Position numbers and translations under genes: made by a program. A stretch of 20,728 bases of DNA. Source: UMGS172 sp045649545 (lineage in GTDB: Bacteria; Bacillota; Clostridia; Oscillospirales; Acutalibacteraceae). The stretch is taken from contig JAZRQE010000057.1 of NCBI GenBank assembly GCA_045649545.1, positions 1-20,728 on the forward strand, in the 5' to 3' direction. The notes under the pieces were generated by a model. It searched no databases and was not told where the DNA came from. It worked only from the letters and a program-made list of their open reading frames with translations. This document shows, one piece after another, positions 19,970 through 20,728 of this stretch (within the stretch, counting starts at the first letter, position 1; every line of letters begins with the position of its first letter).

Positions 19970-20728
19970 TTATTCAATTTTAATAGCCTGCCACAATTCT
20001 TCAAAATACTTAATTGTTTTAGGGTCAAGATTGTGGAAATACTCTGTTTTAATTTCGTCCTGATTTTCAGGATAAAGATATTCATTTCCTGCTAAATCGT
20101 AATCAGGATGCTCTAAAACAGCGGTGTTAGGTGAAGCGTAGCAAATATAGTTTGCATTTGCAACTGCTACATTCGGGTCTAAAAGAAAATTAATAAAAAG
20201 CAATGCGGCTTCGTAATTCTGACTAGAAGAAGGGATACAAATTGCATCAACAAATATGTTAGTGCCTTCTTTTGGGTATACAAACTTCAAATCAGGGTTG
20301 ACGTCTGCCATTGTGAGATAGTCGCCGGCATAATAGGGGGCAATGGCGGCGTTTCCACCCTCCATTTTATCAAATACTTCGTCCATTACTCTGCCTTGTA
20401 AAACCTTGTTTTGTTCGCGAAGTTTTGCGGCTGCCTTGTCCCAATCCGCCTTATCTTCGGAGTTGATGTCAATCCCAAGATAAAACTGTGCAATAGCAAA
20501 AGCATCACGAGGGTTATTAAAGGTCAATATATTATCCTTATACTTTTCGTCCCACATAATACCCCAACTGTCGGGCGTTTCTTTAATAACAGTTTCGTTG
20601 TAAATAAGTCCAACCATACCGACGCTGTACGGCACAGTGAATTTGTTTTCGGGGTCATAATAAGCGTTTTTGTACTTTTCGTCAATGTATTTAAAGTTGG
20701 GGATTTTAGAAAAATCAATCTCTTTTAA
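19970..20728 (-). CDS. potD: Spermidine/putrescine ABC transporter substrate-binding protein, C-terminal part (runs off right edge)
   Basis: The frame is open to the right edge (reading LKEIDFSKIPNF... there), so 252 codons of the C-terminal part are seen and the signal peptide and lipobox are outside. The sequence matches PotD-type periplasmic/lipoprotein polyamine binders: 'NKFTVPYSVGMVGLIYNETVI', 'W..MWDEKYKDNILTFNNPRDAF', 'GNAAIAPYYAGDYLTMADVNPDLKFVYPKEGTNIFVDAICIPSSSQN', then 'ALLFINFLLDPNVAVANANYICYASPN'. It would capture putrescine or spermidine outside the membrane for a PotABC importer, whose genes should lie to the right. The apparent start at 20635 is just an internal GTG, not the true start. 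As the last gene of such an operon (potABCD order) it would be expected directly before a terminator, as here. Confidence 0.88.
   Translation of the reverse strand, partial: LKEIDFSKIPNFKYIDEKYKNAYYDPENKFTVPYSVGMVGLIYNETVIKETPDSWGIMWDEKYKDNILTFNNPRDAFAIAQFYLGIDINSEDKADWDKAAAKLREQNKVLQGRVMDEVFDKMEGGNAAIAPYYAGDYLTMADVNPDLKFVYPKEGTNIFVDAICIPSSSQNYEAALLFINFLLDPNVAVANANYICYASPNTAVLEHPDYDLAGNEYLYPENQDEIKTEYFHNLDPKTIKYFEELWQAIKIE

Noticed and set aside
20524..20718. Separate 64-aa minus-strand gene at the right edge
   Set aside because: It is a shadow frame of the PotD-like coding sequence, which is open to the window edge in another phase.

Overview
The window is about 20.7 kb of AT-rich DNA from an endospore-forming, low-GC Gram-positive bacterium, most likely a gut clostridium of the Ruminococcaceae/Oscillospiraceae type. 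The evidence is two sporulation loci (dpaA-dpaB for dipicolinic acid and a CotJC-type manganese-catalase coat gene), DUF1292 and DUF4364 proteins, a Firmicutes-style infC-rpmI-rplT operon with a leader attenuator, and strong SD sequences throughout. This is inference from gene content; no rRNA gene is present.

Layout. (1) Positions 1 to about 4366 are the right-hand part of an integrated mobilizable element. It holds the C-terminal end of what looks like a large serine recombinase, a short MobV/Pre relaxase with a candidate oriT, two tiny ORFs, two cargo genes (TIGR04076-like protein and GNAT acetyltransferase) and a two-domain HUH-endonuclease/SF3-helicase Rep of the CRESS type. The Rep is preceded by a candidate origin and a structured leader with tandem terminators. 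(2) At about 4367 the element ends abruptly inside cotJC: the last 138 codons of a CotJC-like protein continue in frame, so the element interrupts a spore-coat gene. (3) 4.9-9.4 kb carries sugar genes: a GH37 trehalase-like enzyme, a phosphohexomutase and rhamnulokinase. (4) 9.4-10.8 kb carries an XRE regulator, a 170-bp chain of hairpins lodged between two copies of a tRNA promoter segment, tRNA-Thr(CGT) and a DUF4364 protein. (5) 10.9-13.7 kb carries an unrecognised coiled-coil protein, serA with an ACT domain, and a membrane-anchored VanY-like D,D-carboxypeptidase overlapping serA by one base. (6) 13.7-15.1 kb is the infC-rpmI-rplT operon with its attenuator and a non-ATG (ATC) infC start. 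(7) 15.1-15.7 kb, minus strand, is 6S RNA downstream of a DUF1292 gene. (8) 15.8-18.4 kb, minus strand, is cca-dpaA-dpaB; (9) murC follows on the plus strand, and a PotD-like substrate-binding protein runs off the right edge.

The strongest candidates for something new are: (a) a small CRESS-Rep/MobV/serine-recombinase element inside cotJC, which could be a skin-like sporulation-excised element; (b) the hairpin chain flanked by 17-bp near-identical repeats that split a tRNA promoter; (c) the dpaA leader, where a terminator-like hairpin covers the SD and a sporulation-type -10 lies in its 5' arm, so a transcript from that promoter would lose the blocking arm; and (d) the structured leader RNA of the rep gene.
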